16,630 nt of DNA from Phil1 sp964546125 (GCA_964546125.1 CAZJIS010000040.1:1-16630), one strand, 5' to 3'; shown: positions 1-6,427, counted from the first letter of the stretch. Numbers and translations are program-made. The notes: generated by a model from the sequence alone, not told the origin.

Positions 1-6
1 GCAGTG

Positions 7-36
7 TTATCCACGTTATCCACATGGTTATCCACA
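7..36 (+). promoter_or_regulatory. Cluster of three DnaA boxes (possible oriC edge)
   Basis: Three nine-base DnaA boxes lie in the same direction: TTATCCACG at 7-15 (one mismatch) and two perfect TTATCCACA boxes at 16-24 and 28-36. The first two touch and the third is three bases on. An A/T-rich stretch follows at about 100-150. DnaA binds such boxes at chromosome origins and at some regulated or titration sites. The window edge cuts the region, so whether dnaA or more boxes lie to the left cannot be seen. The boxes are seen directly; calling this an origin is inference. Confidence 0.7.
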
Positions 37-78
37 ATCAGGGGCTTTTTTCGCCTTCGATATGTGAATAAAACGTGA

Positions 79-96
79 ACCCCGTGCATACGGGGT
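79..96 (-). terminator. Possible weak terminator downstream of spo0A
   Basis: A perfect 7-bp hairpin (ACCCCGT, loop of four, ACGGGGT) lies 116 bases past the spo0A stop. On the minus strand it is followed after five bases by GTTTTATT, a broken T tract. It is the best terminator candidate for spo0A but is not strong. A second hairpin at 172-193 (9-bp stem with one G-T pair, loop CTGC) is closer to the stop but has no T tract, so it may only protect the 3' end. Confidence 0.35.
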
Positions 97-211
97 CCAC
101 AAAAAGGCGCATAAAAATCTGCTGAATGTATAAAGAGTAAATATTTGGCAAAGATGTGCGCGCGGCGCTCTGCAATCCTTCTGCAAGGGTTGCTGCAACA
201 CCTCGGCACGC

Positions 212-1018
212 TCAGACCACGTTTTCGATTTCCTCGCGGCGAGCGCGCTCGCGCGCATCCTCCATGATGAGCTTGTCGGCGACCAGGGCGATGAATTCGC
301 CGTTGGTGGGCTTGTCGTTTTTCGAGTAGATGTTGTAGCCGAAGAGCTGGTTGATGTTCTCGATCTTCCCGCGCGTCCAGGCGACTTCGATCGAATGGCG
401 GATCGCACGCTCGACCTTGGAGGCGGAGGTGGAGAAGCGCTTGCCGATGCCGGGATAGAGTTCCTTTGTGATGCGGTTGATCAGTTCCGGCTGGAAATAG
501 ACCATGCGGATGGCTTCGCGCAGGTAGTGGTAGCCCTTGATGTGCGCGGGGATGCCGATGACGAGGAACACCGAGGTGATCTTTTCATCGAGCGAGCGGG
601 GCTGCGTTGCGCTCATGATATACTGCGAGCGGCCGACGTAGGAGTTGTCCATCATGTCGAGCATGCGTTTGAACACCGACTCGGGGTCGGCGGGCTTGAC
701 CATGAAATAGCGTGCGCCGAGCGTGCAGGCCTGGCGCACCATGTCCTCCTGGCGCATGGCGCTTACGACCATCACGGCGGGCGGGTTTTCCACGAGCCCC
801 GCGCTGATGCGTTCGAGCAGCTCGAACCCGTCGGCGCGGGGCATGATGAGTTCTGTGATGAGCACGTCGTAGCTGCCTTCATGCAGCGCTTCGAGCGCCG
901 CTTGCCCGTCTATGGCGACATCGAACCGGGCAACCTGTTCCTGCGCGGCGAAATAATCGCGCATCGCGGCTTGGAACTGCGTGTTGCCATCCGCCATAAG
1001 AACCCTGTATTTTGTCAT
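212..1018 (-). CDS. spo0A: Spo0A-type sporulation response regulator with altered receiver
   Basis: The 268-residue product matches the usual Spo0A length (267 in Bacillus subtilis). It has an N-terminal receiver (about 1-120) and the characteristic C-terminal Spo0A DNA-binding domain (about 150-255), including SKVERAIRHSIEVAW and KPTNGEFIALVADKL. Spo0A is the master regulator of entry into sporulation and is normally activated by phosphorylation of Asp56 through a phosphorelay. Here the aligned residue is Glu56 (ITELIMP), and the acidic pair near the N terminus reads Asp10-Gly11 instead of Asp-Asp. Ser86 and Lys108 fill the conserved Ser/Thr and Lys positions. The ATG at 1018 is chosen because AGGAGGG lies just upstream; a longer reading to 1039 has no such site. 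The DNA-binding domain makes the family call secure. The receiver changes suggest altered or phosphorylation-independent control. Confidence 0.95.
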   Translation of the reverse strand: MTKYRVLMADGNTQFQAAMRDYFAAQEQVARFDVAIDGQAALEALHEGSYDVLITELIMPRADGFELLERISAGLVENPPAVMVVSAMRQEDMVRQACTLGARYFMVKPADPESVFKRMLDMMDNSYVGRSQYIMSATQPRSLDEKITSVFLVIGIPAHIKGYHYLREAIRMVYFQPELINRITKELYPGIGKRFSTSASKVERAIRHSIEVAWTRGKIENINQLFGYNIYSKNDKPTNGEFIALVADKLIMEDARERARREEIENVV

Positions 1019-1033
1019 TTGTGCCCTCCTCAT

Positions 1034-1054
1034 CCCCAATATATGGGGTTTTTT
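1034..1054 (+). terminator. Hairpin plus T tract in the spo0A leader
   Basis: CCCCA (1034-1038), a five-base A/T loop and TGGGG (1044-1048) are followed on the plus strand by six T. This has the shape of a short intrinsic terminator reading away from spo0A, which could stop antisense transcription before the MarR promoter. Read on the minus strand it is a small hairpin just upstream of the spo0A ribosome binding site. The stem is only 5 bp, so either role is tentative. Confidence 0.35.
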
Positions 1055-1181
1055 GTCATCACCATAAGAATAACACCGCGTTTTTCGCGGCGTAAGGGCG
1101 GTAAAATAGCTTCTTTTGGCGCAATTTGAGAGCCTTTGCGCGATAATTGTTCATCCGTGGAGGTCTATCCCACATTGGCGC

Positions 1182-1210
1182 TTGACAAAGCCTGGCTTAG
1201 GGGCTAAAAT
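1182..1210 (+). promoter_or_regulatory. Sigma-A promoter of the MarR gene
   Basis: A perfect -35 TTGACA (1182-1187), a 17-base spacer and -10 TAAAAT (1205-1210) give a near-consensus housekeeping promoter. The predicted start, about 1217, falls inside the palindrome at 1214-1246, a classic arrangement for repression. Confidence 0.85.
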
Positions 1211-1213
1211 AAG

Positions 1214-1246
1214 CCGCTAAACGCTTGATCATCAAGCGGTTAACGG
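1214..1246 (+). promoter_or_regulatory. 33-bp palindromic operator, probable MarR autoregulatory site
   Basis: A 16-base inverted repeat centred on C1230 matches in 14 of 16 positions. Its core, CGCTTGAT (1222-1229) and ATCAAGCG (1231-1238), is perfect. It covers the expected transcription start of the promoter at 1182-1210 and lies upstream of the MarR ribosome binding site. MarR dimers bind palindromes of this kind and usually repress their own gene. No second copy of the core was found in the window, so other targets would lie elsewhere. Confidence 0.75.
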
Positions 1247-1281
1247 CATCATTTCGGGAAAATAGGAAAGGAGGCGCCGCA

Positions 1282-1767
1282 ATGGAACACCGTTCGATTG
1301 TGGAGAACATGCACCGTCTCGGGCTTTTGCGCAGGATCTATGTGCGAAGCCGCACGCAGGGTGTCGATATGCACTCGGGGCAGGTTCCCCTTTTGGATTT
1401 CATCCTGCGGCACGAGGGCTGCACGCAGGCCGAGGCTGCGGCCCACACGGGCGTGTCGAGCGCATCGGTGGCGCTTTCGGCCAAGCGTATGGCGGCGGCG
1501 GGCCTCATCGAGCGCCGTGCGGATGAGGGGGACCTTCGCCTCAACCGGCTGCGCGTCACCGAAAAGGGCGCGCGCGCCCATGCGGACTTCATGGCCGTGT
1601 TCGGTGAGATTGACGCGCTGACCTTCGATGGGTTCGGGAAAGAGGAATTGGAGCTTTTCAGCGCCATGCTCCGCCGCATGGTCGACAACATCGCCGGCAC
1701 GGGCGGGGAAAAGCGCGTGGGCGCGCTTGTGCGCAAACTGATGGAAATAGAAGAGAGGGAGCGTTAA
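1282..1767 (+). CDS. MarR-family transcriptional regulator
   Basis: The 161-residue protein has the MarR layout: an N-terminal dimerisation helix, a winged helix-turn-helix at about 38-100 (TQAEAAAHTGVSSASVALS, then a charged wing DEGDLRLNRLRVT) and C-terminal dimerisation helices. MarR proteins are usually dimeric repressors released by small ligands or oxidation. The ATG at 1282 is chosen because AAAGGAGG lies seven bases upstream; the same frame is open back to 1225 but without a ribosome binding site and inside the operator. The gene stands alone with its own promoter, operator and terminator, so it probably represses itself and unlinked targets. MarR genes often sit beside paired ABC exporters in Bacillota, but here the ABC pair is more than 10 kb away. 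The ligand is unknown. Confidence 0.88.
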   Translation: MEHRSIVENMHRLGLLRRIYVRSRTQGVDMHSGQVPLLDFILRHEGCTQAEAAAHTGVSSASVALSAKRMAAAGLIERRADEGDLRLNRLRVTEKGARAHADFMAVFGEIDALTFDGFGKEELELFSAMLRRMVDNIAGTGGEKRVGALVRKLMEIEERER

Positions 1768-1779
1768 GCTCCCTCTCTT
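1751..1779 (+). terminator. Bidirectional terminator between the MarR and phosphohexomutase genes
   Basis: A perfect 12-bp stem (AAGAGAGGGAGC and GCTCCCTCTCTT) with a five-base loop straddles the MarR stop codon and lies seven bases from the converging stop at 1786. It is followed by T-containing sequence on both strands (TTGCATCTTT on plus, CTTCTATTTCC on minus). It probably serves both converging genes. Confidence 0.8.
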
Positions 1780-1785
1780 GCATCT

Positions 1786-3306
1786 TTAAGGCTGCACATC
1801 TTTTGCAAGCGGCGCAACGTCGAGCCGCTTGAAGCGCGAGAGAAAGGCGTAAAGCATTTTGGCCATTTGTGCGAGGCCGCCCTCCGCATCGCTTTCGATG
1901 TTGAGCGGCATGAGCGGGTCGTGAAGGGACATGCGCAGCAAAAACCAGCCGTCCCCGTGGGCGGCATCCGCGTTGACGCGCAGGCCCTCGAAATTATCCG
2001 GCGCAACGGAAAAGCCCTCGAGCGCGGCGACGTGCTGCGCGAGGTCCTCGAGCACCTGCTTGCCGTAGGCGGCAAACTCCTCGCCCGCGATCGCCATGCG
2101 GTATTCGCGGCTCTCGCGCGGTTCGCATAGGCCTTCAATGAGGCTTGCAAGCGGGCGGCCCCCGGCCTTGGCGCGCGCAAGCTCAATGGTGAGCTTCACC
2201 ATCAAATACGCGCCGTCGTCGAGGAAATAGTTTTCAATAAGCGCCCCGTGCCCGGAGGTTTCCATGGCGACGGCGGCATGCTGGCCTTCGGCGTTGAGGC
2301 GGACCGCCTCGTCAATCACGTTCTTATAGCCCCGCTTGAAGCGCCGGTGGATGCCGCCGCGCGCCGCAATAAAGCGCGCAAGCCCCGCGGAGGTGATCGA
2401 ATCGGTCACGATGGTCGTGCCGGGATTATCGCGCAGCATGATGGCGGCGATCATCGCGATGAGGCGGTTGCGGTTGAGCTCCCGCCCATCGGGCAGCACC
2501 GCGCCCGCGCGATCCACATCCGTGTCGAAGAGGATGCCAAAGTCCGCCTGATGTTCAAGCACCGCCCCGGTAATCACACGCATCGCGCGCGCATCCTCGG
2601 GGTTCGGGGCGTGGTTGGGGAAATGGCCGTCCGGCTCTAAAAACAGGCTGCCGCGCACATCCGCGCCGAGGGGAGCGAGCACGTCATGCGCAAAAAAGCC
2701 GCCCGCGCCGTTGCCCGCATCGACAAGGATCTTCAGGCCCGCAAGGGGTTTGGGGCCGAGCGCCGCGCCGGAAACGATCTTCTCGCGCAAAAGCCGCGCG
2801 TAAGTTTCCATGAAGTTTTGTTCATCGGGGGCGGCAGCCGCGTGATCCGCGGGATAGTCGCCCTCCTTAGCGCGCGTAAGGAGCGCCGCGATGTCTTTTT
2901 TATCGAGTCCGCCCGCGCCGGTGAAGAATTTGAAGCCGTTGCGCTCAAAGGGCAGGTGGCTCGCGGTGGTCATCACCCCCGCGTCAAACGGAGGATCGCC
3001 GGCCGCCGTCGCCATAAACATGGCGGGCGTGGTAGCAAGGCCGAAGCTTGTCGCCCGCGCGCCCGTTTGGGAAACGCCCTTTGCAAAGGCTGTGAGCAGC
3101 GCCTCGCCCGTGATGCGCGAATCGCGCCCGATGGCGATGCGCAGCGAGGTTTCGGGCTTATTGAGCTTTGCTGAAAGCCATGCCGCAAACGCGCCGCCAA
3201 TGGCGCGCGCCGCGTCTTCGGTGAGGTCGGCGGGCTTTCCGCCCGGCAGCGAAATGGCCGTGCCGCGGATATCGCTCCCGTTTTGCAGCTTCCTGTAATC
3301 GAGCAT
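1786..3306 (-). CDS. Phosphomannomutase/phosphoglucomutase (alpha-D-phosphohexomutase)
   Basis: The 506-residue protein belongs to the alpha-D-phosphohexomutase family, which interconverts hexose 1- and 6-phosphates through a phosphoserine. Visible signatures are the N-terminal SDIRG, GRDSRITG at 60-67, the catalytic loop TTASHLPFERNGFK with Ser116, a metal-binding DTDVDRAG (roughly residue 270), and a C-terminal phosphate-binding stretch GLRVNADAAHGDGWFLLR. The catalytic loop has Leu where most bacterial members have Asn (TASHNP), so it belongs to a variant subgroup and the preferred sugar (mannose or glucose) is not settled. The ATG at 3306 has GGGAGGG upstream; a TTG at 3324 has no such support. 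It is last in the minus-strand run, 53 bases after the J-protein gene, and ends at the shared terminator. A role in exopolysaccharide or glycogen precursors is inference. Confidence 0.9.
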   Translation of the reverse strand: MLDYRKLQNGSDIRGTAISLPGGKPADLTEDAARAIGGAFAAWLSAKLNKPETSLRIAIGRDSRITGEALLTAFAKGVSQTGARATSFGLATTPAMFMATAAGDPPFDAGVMTTASHLPFERNGFKFFTGAGGLDKKDIAALLTRAKEGDYPADHAAAAPDEQNFMETYARLLREKIVSGAALGPKPLAGLKILVDAGNGAGGFFAHDVLAPLGADVRGSLFLEPDGHFPNHAPNPEDARAMRVITGAVLEHQADFGILFDTDVDRAGAVLPDGRELNRNRLIAMIAAIMLRDNPGTTIVTDSITSAGLARFIAARGGIHRRFKRGYKNVIDEAVRLNAEGQHAAVAMETSGHGALIENYFLDDGAYLMVKLTIELARAKAGGRPLASLIEGLCEPRESREYRMAIAGEEFAAYGKQVLEDLAQHVAALEGFSVAPDNFEGLRVNADAAHGDGWFLLRMSLHDPLMPLNIESDAEGGLAQMAKMLYAFLSRFKRLDVAPLAKDVQP

Positions 3307-3359
3307 GTTCAAACCCTCCCGCAAAATAGTAATACGGCTTACGGTAGGCCGGTTTTACA

Positions 3360-3992
3360 TTACCGGCAGCAGAAATTGCAATACATGCACATCAGCCACG
3401 AAATGATGAAGCCGCCGCAGAGGCGATTCACGCTCAAAAACGGCGCGGAGAAATTTCGCCCGTATTCGGCATAGGCCTGCCCGGGGTTTTGCAGCTCCTC
3501 GAGCAGCGCGCGGTAGGCCGCGTTGTCGCCTTCCATCTCCACGGCTTTTTGCGCGTGCTGGATGGCGGCGATGCGGTTGTTGAGGCCCCTGTTGGCGACG
3601 GCGCTGTAATAATACCACAGGGCGTCCCGCTCGCGGATGCCCGCGAGCACGTTGAGCGCCTCGTGATAGCGGCCAAACTGGATGTAGGTGCGCGCGGCGT
3701 TCATGCGCGGGTCCGCGCTGCGGCTTTCGTAGCCGCCGTAGCCGTATCCGCCATATCCGCCGTATCCGCCGTAACTTTCATAGCCGCCCGCACTGCCCGC
3801 GCCGCCCGTGTCTCCGTTGATGATGTGGTCATAGGCGGCGTTGATCTCTTTCATGCGCTGTTCGGCGGCTTTGTCGCCGGGGTTCGCGTCGGGGTGGTAG
3901 CGCTTGGCGAGCCTGCGGTACGCCTGCTTAACCTCGTCGTCCGTGGCGGTGGTGGGGATGCCCAGCACCTTGTATGGATCGGTCATCGGCAT
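3360..3992 (-). CDS. J-domain (DnaJ-like) protein with Gly-Tyr linker and Cys-rich tail
   Basis: The 210-residue protein opens with a J domain (about 4-60) carrying the HPD motif at 33-35, which in J-proteins stimulates Hsp70 ATPase activity. A Gly/Tyr repeat linker follows (about 69-88). A helical region (about 97-165) with TPR-like helix pairs, such as ARTYIQFGRYHEALNVL, comes next. The C terminus is hydrophobic and Cys-rich (CMYCNFCCR), perhaps a membrane or metal-binding tail. It lacks the zinc-finger and substrate domains of true DnaJ, so it is a specialised co-chaperone. The ATG at 3992 has AAAGGGAGG upstream and overlaps the end of the DUF5685 gene by 10 bases, implying translational coupling. 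No Hsp70 gene is in the window and the client is unknown. Confidence 0.88.
   Translation of the reverse strand: MPMTDPYKVLGIPTTATDDEVKQAYRRLAKRYHPDANPGDKAAEQRMKEINAAYDHIINGDTGGAGSAGGYESYGGYGGYGGYGYGGYESRSADPRMNAARTYIQFGRYHEALNVLAGIRERDALWYYYSAVANRGLNNRIAAIQHAQKAVEMEGDNAAYRALLEELQNPGQAYAEYGRNFSAPFLSVNRLCGGFIISWLMCMYCNFCCR
3733..3774 (-). repeat. Short tandem repeat encoding the Gly-Gly-Tyr linker
   Basis: Four nine-base units close to CCGCCGTAT, plus one shortened six-base unit, run in tandem on the plus strand. On the coding minus strand they give the GGY repeats of the J-protein linker. Slippage here would change linker length by whole codons, without a frameshift. Confidence 0.8.
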
Positions 3993-4819
3993 GCTTTGGC
4001 CTCCCTTTGCACGCGCTTCCATTCAAACCGCGTCCACACGCCGGAGTATATCACATTTCGCATCAAACCGATATCTTCAACAAGCGGCAGCCTCTCAAAC
4101 GCCGCCGCGCATTCGCCGAGCAAAGCCGTGAGGATCGCCTCGGCGCGCGCGTCAAAATCCGGCAAGAGGCGGTCCGAAGCAAACGGGTTGAAGTTTCCCC
4201 GCCGCGCGTCGCGGGCGCAGTCGTCCCACGCGTCCATCATATAAAGAAAACGCCCGAGCGCCATGCCAAAGGCGCGAAGCGGGGCCTCCCAGCGATCCGC
4301 GCGCGGCGCGAACAGGGCCGCCATCGCTTCGCCAAAGGCGGCGGCGGCAGCGTCCGCCGGGGCGTGCGCATCCTGCTCGATGCGGCTTAGCTCCTCGAGC
4401 GCTTCGCCGATCGCCGCGCACGGCGCGGGCCGCAGGCGCGCGACCGCCTCGTAGCGCCTTTTCATTAAAAAAGCCTGCGCGCGGCGCAAAAGCCTTTTCT
4501 CATCGCGCCAGTCGTCAAGGCATTTGTGGTAAAAGAGCGCGACGGTCATGTCCGCCGCGTAATCGGTGAAATCGGTCTGCTCATGCGCGCGTTTGCACAA
4601 AGGGTGCGCGGCGCAGCGCCGAAAAGAAGCGCTGCGTTCGGGCTCGTAGAGCGAATCGAGCAGCAGCACGAGGAAGGCAAAATCATATTGCAAAGCAAAG
4701 CGCATAACAGCGCCGTGGCGGGTTTTGAGCGCGTGGCACAGCCCGCAGTAGGCCGCGCGGTAGCGGGCTTCCTCTTCGGGGGATAGATCTTTTTTATTGG
4801 GGGTCACATAGCCGAACAT
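3983..4819 (-). CDS. DUF5685 family protein
   Basis: The 278-residue product begins MFGYVTP and has YCGLCHAL at about 24-31, the N-terminal pattern I associate with DUF5685, a family of unknown function seen mainly in Clostridia. Cys25, Cys28, Cys69 and Cys75 could form a metal site, which is inference. The rest is largely helical and rich in Ala, Arg and Glu. The ATG at 4819 is one base after the stop of the zinc-ribbon gene (TGA-G-ATG) and matches the conserved N terminus; the same frame stays open to 4960 but that extension is low-complexity and overlaps the upstream gene. Its end overlaps the J-protein start, so all three are probably translated together. No function is assigned. Confidence 0.8.
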   Translation of the reverse strand: MFGYVTPNKKDLSPEEEARYRAAYCGLCHALKTRHGAVMRFALQYDFAFLVLLLDSLYEPERSASFRRCAAHPLCKRAHEQTDFTDYAADMTVALFYHKCLDDWRDEKRLLRRAQAFLMKRRYEAVARLRPAPCAAIGEALEELSRIEQDAHAPADAAAAAFGEAMAALFAPRADRWEAPLRAFGMALGRFLYMMDAWDDCARDARRGNFNPFASDRLLPDFDARAEAILTALLGECAAAFERLPLVEDIGLMRNVIYSGVWTRFEWKRVQREAKACR

Positions 4820-4820
4820 C

Positions 4821-5243
4821 TCAGCTTTTGCGGATGAAAGCCGTGCCGCATTTGGGGCAGGTAATGCGGATTTTGCCCTTGCCGCGCGGCGTGCGCACGC
4901 GCTGGCCGCAGCCGGGGCATTTGAAGAAACGGTGGGTCTTAAGCTGCTTGGCGTGTGCACTTTCGCGGCGAAACCACCCCGTGACGCGGGCGCGGAGCTG
5001 CAGATACTTCGCGTTTTCCCGGCTGCGCCGGGAGATGTTTTTTGAGAATATGCGGAAGTAGCCGTAAGCCATCACCGCAAGCGCGAGCCACCAAAGGGTG
5101 TTGCCGACTACTTGCACGCGCGCGGCCTGCAAAATGAAGGCGACGATAAGCATCGCGAGCGAAACGTAAGAAAGTGCGCGCGAAAATTGGTCGAGGCCGT
5201 TTCGCCCCTGCAAAAATCTCGCGACGCGCTCCCTGAATCTCAT
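4821..5243 (-). CDS. Small membrane protein with C-terminal zinc ribbon
   Basis: The 140-residue protein has a basic N terminus, two membrane segments (about 24-42 and 48-66), a strongly basic stretch (about 67-107) and a zinc ribbon with Cys109, Cys112, Cys129 and Cys132 (CPGCG and CPKCG). The layout suggests an inner-membrane protein with a cytosolic zinc-binding tail that may contact nucleic acid or protein; that role is inference. The ATG at 5243 has AGGAAAGG upstream. The frame is open to 5282, but that would start too near the expected transcription start. It is first in the four-gene minus-strand run and is coupled to DUF5685 by a one-base gap. The family is known only by its layout. 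Confidence 0.78.
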   Translation of the reverse strand: MRFRERVARFLQGRNGLDQFSRALSYVSLAMLIVAFILQAARVQVVGNTLWWLALAVMAYGYFRIFSKNISRRSRENAKYLQLRARVTGWFRRESAHAKQLKTHRFFKCPGCGQRVRTPRGKGKIRITCPKCGTAFIRKS

Positions 5244-5294
5244 ATCGTTTCCTTTCCTCCCGCGGCGGCGGCGTGCTTTCATGGCATTACCTAT

Positions 5295-5323
5295 AATTTA
5301 CGACCTTGCCGCGCCTAATGCAA
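5295..5323 (-). promoter_or_regulatory. Sigma-A promoter for the zinc-ribbon/DUF5685/J-protein run
   Basis: On the minus strand, -35 TTGCAT (5318-5323) and -10 TAAATT (5295-5300) are separated by 17 bases. The predicted start, about 5288, leaves a 45-base leader before the ATG at 5243. Confidence 0.6.
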
Positions 5324-5377
5324 GAGCGCAGATGTGACAACAATTCAAACAAAGCCGCCCGGCGCGCGTGAGAGCAC

Positions 5378-5404
5378 AAAAACGGCCCCTTTGCAAAGGC
5401 CGTT
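5378..5404 (-). terminator. Intrinsic terminator of the EamA transporter gene
   Basis: Read on the minus strand, AACGGCC, a ten-base loop and GGCCGTT form a 7-bp stem that runs into a stretch of five T. It lies about 30 bases past the transporter stop and insulates it from the promoter at 5295-5323. Confidence 0.85.
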
Positions 5405-5435
5405 CCCGCTTCCGATCGTGATGTTCTTCTTAAAT

Positions 5436-6368
5436 TTATGCGCTTGCGCGCGGTTGCCTGACGGGGAGAAGGTCCGGCGCCTGGGCGAGCAGAATGGCCG
5501 CAAACATCACTGCGCAGCCGATGAGCTCGCGCACTGTCAGCGCCTGGCCGCGCAGCAGCCAGCCCGCGAGCGCCGCGAACACCGCCTCAAGGCTCATGAG
5601 CATAGAAGCCATCGCAGGCGAGGTGTTCTTCTGGGCGACCATTTGCAAAGTGTAGCCCACGCCCGAGCTAAGCAGGCCCACATAGAGGATCGGCAGCCAC
5701 GCGGCAAGCATCTGCGCGCCCGTCGTCCGCTCCTTGGTGAACACGGCGACGAGCGCCGAAAGCACGCCGCACACAAAGAATTGGATGCAGCTCATCTTCA
5801 CGCTGTTGACCCTGGGCGAAAAATGGTCGATCACAAGAATATGCAGCGCATAGCAAAAGCCGCAGGCAATCACCAGAAGATCGCGCGTTTCGATGCGGAA
5901 CTCATCCTTAATGCAAAGGAAGTAAAGCCCCACGAGCGCCAGCAGCACGCTGATCCACAGCGTAAAATGCGCGCGCTTTTTAAGCGGGATGCCGAGCACC
6001 GGCACGATGATGATGTAGAGCGCCGTTAAAAAACCGGCCTTGCCGGAATTGACGCCGAATTGCATGCCTAGCTGCTGAAATGCGGAGGCGATCGTGAGCA
6101 CTACGCCGCAGAGCACGCCGCCCGCGATGAGCAGCTTGCGGCCGCCCTGCTTGTGCTCGGGCGCGCTCTCACCGCGCGCTTTGCGCGCGCGCGACATGAA
6201 ATAGATCACCGGCAGCAGCGCGACGCCCGCGACGAGGCTGCGCACGGCATTGAACGAAAATGCGCCGAGATGATCGGCCGCGTCGCCTTGAAAGACGAAC
6301 GCGCTCCCCCAAATAAGGGCGGTGAGCAGCAATAGAAGATTGCTTTGAATGCGCTTGTTCTTGTCCAT
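5436..6368 (-). CDS. EamA/DMT-family membrane transporter
   Basis: The 310-residue protein is almost wholly hydrophobic, with about ten membrane segments in two repeated halves, as in the drug/metabolite transporter superfamily. The N-terminal LTALIWGSAFV is typical of EamA domains. Members export or import amino acids, metabolites or drugs; the substrate here cannot be told. The ATG at 6368 is preferred; a GTG at 6374 is in frame just upstream. No Shine-Dalgarno site precedes either. An extended -10 promoter (6375-6403) would start transcription at about the A of this ATG, so translation may be leaderless. The gene is monocistronic, divergent from the peptidase run, and has its own terminator. 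Confidence 0.9.
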   Translation of the reverse strand: MDKNKRIQSNLLLLLTALIWGSAFVFQGDAADHLGAFSFNAVRSLVAGVALLPVIYFMSRARKARGESAPEHKQGGRKLLIAGGVLCGVVLTIASAFQQLGMQFGVNSGKAGFLTALYIIIVPVLGIPLKKRAHFTLWISVLLALVGLYFLCIKDEFRIETRDLLVIACGFCYALHILVIDHFSPRVNSVKMSCIQFFVCGVLSALVAVFTKERTTGAQMLAAWLPILYVGLLSSGVGYTLQMVAQKNTSPAMASMLMSLEAVFAALAGWLLRGQALTVRELIGCAVMFAAILLAQAPDLLPVRQPRASA

Positions 6369-6374
6369 GCGCAC

Positions 6375-6403
6375 ATTCTAGCATAAAGTTCGCGTGTTTT
6401 CAT
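6375..6403 (-). promoter_or_regulatory. Extended -10 promoter of the EamA gene (possible leaderless mRNA)
   Basis: On the minus strand, -10 TAGAAT (6375-6380) is preceded by TGC, giving an extended -10. ATGAAA (6398-6403), four of six matches to TTGACA, lies 17 bases upstream. The start would fall about seven bases on, at the ATG (6368). Confidence 0.5.
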
Positions 6404-6427
6404 CTTTTTATTATTGGATGAATGATG

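Noticed and set aside
395..1129. Long plus-strand open frame opposite spo0A
   Set aside because: It is the complement of a clearly recognised gene; GC-rich codon use keeps the opposite strand open. It has no domain and no ribosome binding site.
1055..1180. Possible sigma-H promoter for spo0A (AAAGGCTCT with AGAAG downstream)
   Set aside because: Both elements have mismatches and the spacing is not ideal. A sigma-A candidate (TTACGC with TATTCT) is also weak, so no spo0A promoter is called.
1..1281. Search for Spo0A boxes (TTCGACA) near spo0A and the DnaA boxes
   Set aside because: No convincing match was seen by eye in the non-coding parts.
4820..4960. In-frame upstream extension of the DUF5685 gene
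   Set aside because: It overlaps the zinc-ribbon gene, is Ala/Ser-rich, and the conserved MFGYV start lies at 4819.
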